A DNA stretch of 44,593 nt from Hydrogenophaga sp. (GTDB lineage Bacteria > Pseudomonadota > Gammaproteobacteria > Burkholderiales > Burkholderiaceae_C): assembly GCA_021154985.1 (NCBI GenBank), contig JAJNQE010000184.1, positions 1 through 44,593 of the forward strand. The letters are read 5' to 3'. Below, one piece after another: positions 42,735 through 44,593 of this stretch; position 1 is the first letter of the stretch, and each line of letters opens with the position of its first letter. Position numbers and translations under genes: made by a program. A model generated the notes under the pieces. That model was not told the origin of the DNA. It ran no database searches and saw only the letters and a program-made list of their open reading frames with translations.

Positions 42735-42774
42735 TTCCCCTGGCTCCAGTCTCTTCAGTCTGATAGGTGACACC

Positions 42775-43929
42775 ATGATCGAACGCACCCTGTTCAACGC
42801 CGACCACGAAGCCTTTCGCGACAGCTTCCGCAAGTTCATCGACAAGGAGATCGCGCCGCACCACGAAGCCTGGGAAGAGCAGGGCTATGTGGACCGCGCG
42901 GTGTGGAGCAAGGCCGGTGAAAACGGCTTTCTGTGCATGACGCTACCCGAAGCCTACGGCGGCTCGGAAGCCGACAAACTGTATTCGGTGGTGCAGATGG
43001 AGGAGATTGCGCGCACTGGCTTCACCGGCATCGGATTTGGTTTGCACAGCGAAATCGTGGCGCCGTACATCCTGCATTACGGGACCGAGGCGCAGAAGCA
43101 GAAGTACCTGCCCAAGCTGGCCACGGGCGAGATGGTGGGCGCCATCGCCATGAGCGAGCCCGCCGCAGGAAGCGACCTGCAGGGCGTCAAGTCCACTGCG
43201 ATCAAGCAGCCCGATGGCAGTTATGTGCTCAACGGCAGCAAGACCTTCATCACCAATGGCTGGCACGCCGATCTGGTGATCGTGGTCGCCAAGACCGACC
43301 CGAGCGCGGGCGCCAAGGGCACCAGCCTGCTGCTGGTGGAGCGCGGCATGCCGGGCTTCGAGAAAGGCAAGCGGCTGAAGAAGCTGGGCATGAAGGCGCA
43401 GGACACCTCCGAGCTCTTTTTCGACAACGTGAAGGTGCCGGCCGAGAACCTGCTGGGCGGTGAGGGCAAGGGCTTCATCTGTCTGATGGAGCAACTCCCT
43501 TGGGAGCGGCTGCAGATTGCCATTGGCGCCGTGGCCGCAGCGCAGGCCGCGATCGACTGGACGGTGCAGTACACCAAAGACCGCAAGGTGTTTGGCCAGC
43601 CGGTGGCCGCGTTCCAGAACACGCGATACAAGCTGGCCGAACTGCAGACCGAGGTGCAGGTGGCACGTGTGTTTGTCGACAAATGCTGCGAGCTGATCAA
43701 CGTGGGCAAGCTCGACACCGCCACCGCCAGCATGGCCAAGTACTGGTGCTCCGATCTGCAATGCAAGGTCATGGACGAATGTGTGCAGCTCTTCGGTGGC
43801 TACGGCTACATGTGGGAATACCCGATCACCCGGGCCTACGCAGACGCGCGCGTGCAGCGCATCTACGGTGGGACCAACGAGATCATGAAAGAGGTGATCT
43901 CGCGCGCCATGGGCCTGGGCGCGCGCTGA
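42775..43929 (+). CDS. Acyl-CoA dehydrogenase
   Basis: This 384-residue flavoprotein does the first step of beta-oxidation, the alpha-beta dehydrogenation of acyl-CoA. It has the FAD/substrate signature AIAMSEPAAGSDLQG and the C-terminal LFGGYGYMWEYPITR and RIYGGTNEIMKE. The usual glutamate of medium-chain enzymes in the YEGT position is Gly here (YGGT). The catalytic base is therefore probably E244 in LPWERLQIA, as in long-chain and isovaleryl-CoA dehydrogenases. The ATG 42775 follows GATAGGTGACACC; the frame is open upstream only opposite fadA. Chain-length preference is inferred. Confidence 0.93.
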   Translation: MIERTLFNADHEAFRDSFRKFIDKEIAPHHEAWEEQGYVDRAVWSKAGENGFLCMTLPEAYGGSEADKLYSVVQMEEIARTGFTGIGFGLHSEIVAPYILHYGTEAQKQKYLPKLATGEMVGAIAMSEPAAGSDLQGVKSTAIKQPDGSYVLNGSKTFITNGWHADLVIVVAKTDPSAGAKGTSLLLVERGMPGFEKGKRLKKLGMKAQDTSELFFDNVKVPAENLLGGEGKGFICLMEQLPWERLQIAIGAVAAAQAAIDWTVQYTKDRKVFGQPVAAFQNTRYKLAELQTEVQVARVFVDKCCELINVGKLDTATASMAKYWCSDLQCKVMDECVQLFGGYGYMWEYPITRAYADARVQRIYGGTNEIMKEVISRAMGLGAR

Positions 43930-43944
43930 TCACCTCGGCTCAGA

Positions 43945-44472
43945 TCATTTCTTGGCGGCTTCGCCCAGGCGACGGCCCAGCGAGATCGCATAGGGCGCTG
44001 CGCGTGCATTGAGCACCGGGTCGGCCGACGGTTTGATGCCGGCGGGCAGCACCAGCGGGTTGAAGGTCATGGCGTCGCAGGCGCCTCCCATGCCCTCGCT
44101 CACCTTGTCGATCACCAGCTTGCCGGCCGAGACCACGGTGCGTGCATCGGGCCAGGTGAGCGTCGGGTCGATCAGGTTGTCGCCGGCCTCGGCCAGTTGC
44201 AGGCGGAAGTCGAACGACACTGGCGCCTTGGCCACGCGCTCGCGCAACTCACCGGCCAGGAACTCGTCGCCCATGGTTTTCAATTGGTCTTCGGTCAGGC
44301 CCATCACGCCCGCGTCGGGCACGAACTGCCAGCGCGCGAAGCGGCTCTTGCCGGGTGCGGCTTCAAACTCGAACGCGTTCACACCCCAGTAGTTCGCCGC
44401 ACCGTAGCTGGCCGGCACGGGCGCTGAGGCCAGGTAAGCGCCCTGGCGCGTGGTGTCGGGGTCTCCTCGTTT
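43945..44472 (-). pseudogene. Catalase-family peroxidase (SrpA-like), 3' half only
   Basis: The frame encodes about 175 residues that match the C-terminal half of the small catalase-family peroxidases. The segment PASYGAANYWGVNAFEF is diagnostic, and the tail ends in NARAAPYAISLGRRLGEAAKK. The family is usually about 330-360 residues. The N-terminal half with the catalytic histidine is missing, and the frame is closed by a TGA at 44473-44475. No ATG is available; GTG 44418 would start in the middle of the fold. A ribosome-binding-like GAGGAGA (44462-44468) directly precedes the codons for PDTTRQG, as if leader and inner coding sequence had been joined by a deletion. It converges with the acyl-CoA dehydrogenase gene. 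Confidence 0.7.
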
Positions 44473-44593
44473 TCAGTGCAATAAGTGACGGTACGCAAAG
44501 CTAGCACTGGCGCGGGGGTGGTCTGGGTAGACCGTTGATTTCATTGACTTTCCTGTTCGCTTTGTAAACGGGTATGGTGGCCTCCCACTTTTG
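44473..44593. other. Probable leader and promoter region of the truncated catalase gene
   Basis: These last 121 bases are less GC-rich than the rest and contain no coding frame I can support. Read on the minus strand they hold TTTACA and AATGAA 17 bases apart, a weak promoter pair, and lead into the GAGGAGA sequence before the pseudogene. The window ends here, so the upstream neighbour is unknown. Confidence 0.35.

Overview
The window is a 44.6 kb stretch of GC-rich chromosome made almost entirely of tightly packed housekeeping genes. The protein sequences and gene order point to a betaproteobacterium of the order Burkholderiales, most likely family Comamonadaceae (a Hydrogenophaga-like organism). 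This rests on recognised family features and synteny, not on a database search. No rRNA, tRNA, insertion sequence, prophage or CRISPR array was seen, and no gene-free gap exceeds about 230 bases.

Layout. Bases 1-5792 hold the 2-oxoglutarate dehydrogenase genes sucA (5' end outside the window), sucB and lpdA, then zapE. A lone PP2C phosphatase (minus) lies back to back with a DinG/YoaA-type helicase (plus). The helicase overlaps the end of bamD (minus), which diverges from rluD. Bases 10823-20887 carry scpB-rluB, ndk, rlmN-pilW-rodZ-ispG-hisS and yfgM-bamB: chromosome segregation, ribosome and RNA modification, type IV pilus and cell-shape factors, isoprenoid precursor synthesis, and outer-membrane assembly. 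Bases 20928-29773 hold der-hfq-hflX-hflK-hflC, a DUF2065 membrane peptide, hisZ-purA and a phosphoribosyltransferase. A MetC-type lyase and a small lysine-rich protein follow.

Bases 31213-35177 contain mnmH and tesA (minus) divergent from a YbbA-type ABC ATPase, then rlmB and a sirtuin. Bases 35196-38386 form a minus-strand operon of a GAF-PAS histidine kinase, a single-domain response regulator and a two-gene chromate-type transporter, all joined by 4-8 base overlaps. Bases 38539-43929 hold a beta-oxidation locus: fadA-fadB-SDR (minus) divergent from an acyl-CoA dehydrogenase across an imperfect palindrome. The window ends in the 3' half of a catalase-family gene whose 5' half appears deleted.

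The genes work as several conserved modules rather than one pathway: TCA cycle, outer-membrane biogenesis (bamB, bamD), ribosome/RNA maturation (rluB, rluD, rlmB, rlmN, der, hflX, hfq), membrane proteolysis control (hflKC) and fatty-acid degradation. I found no convincing wholly new system. The most unusual items are the kinase-regulator-transporter operon, the ATPase without an adjacent permease whose start overlaps that of tesA, and the truncated catalase.
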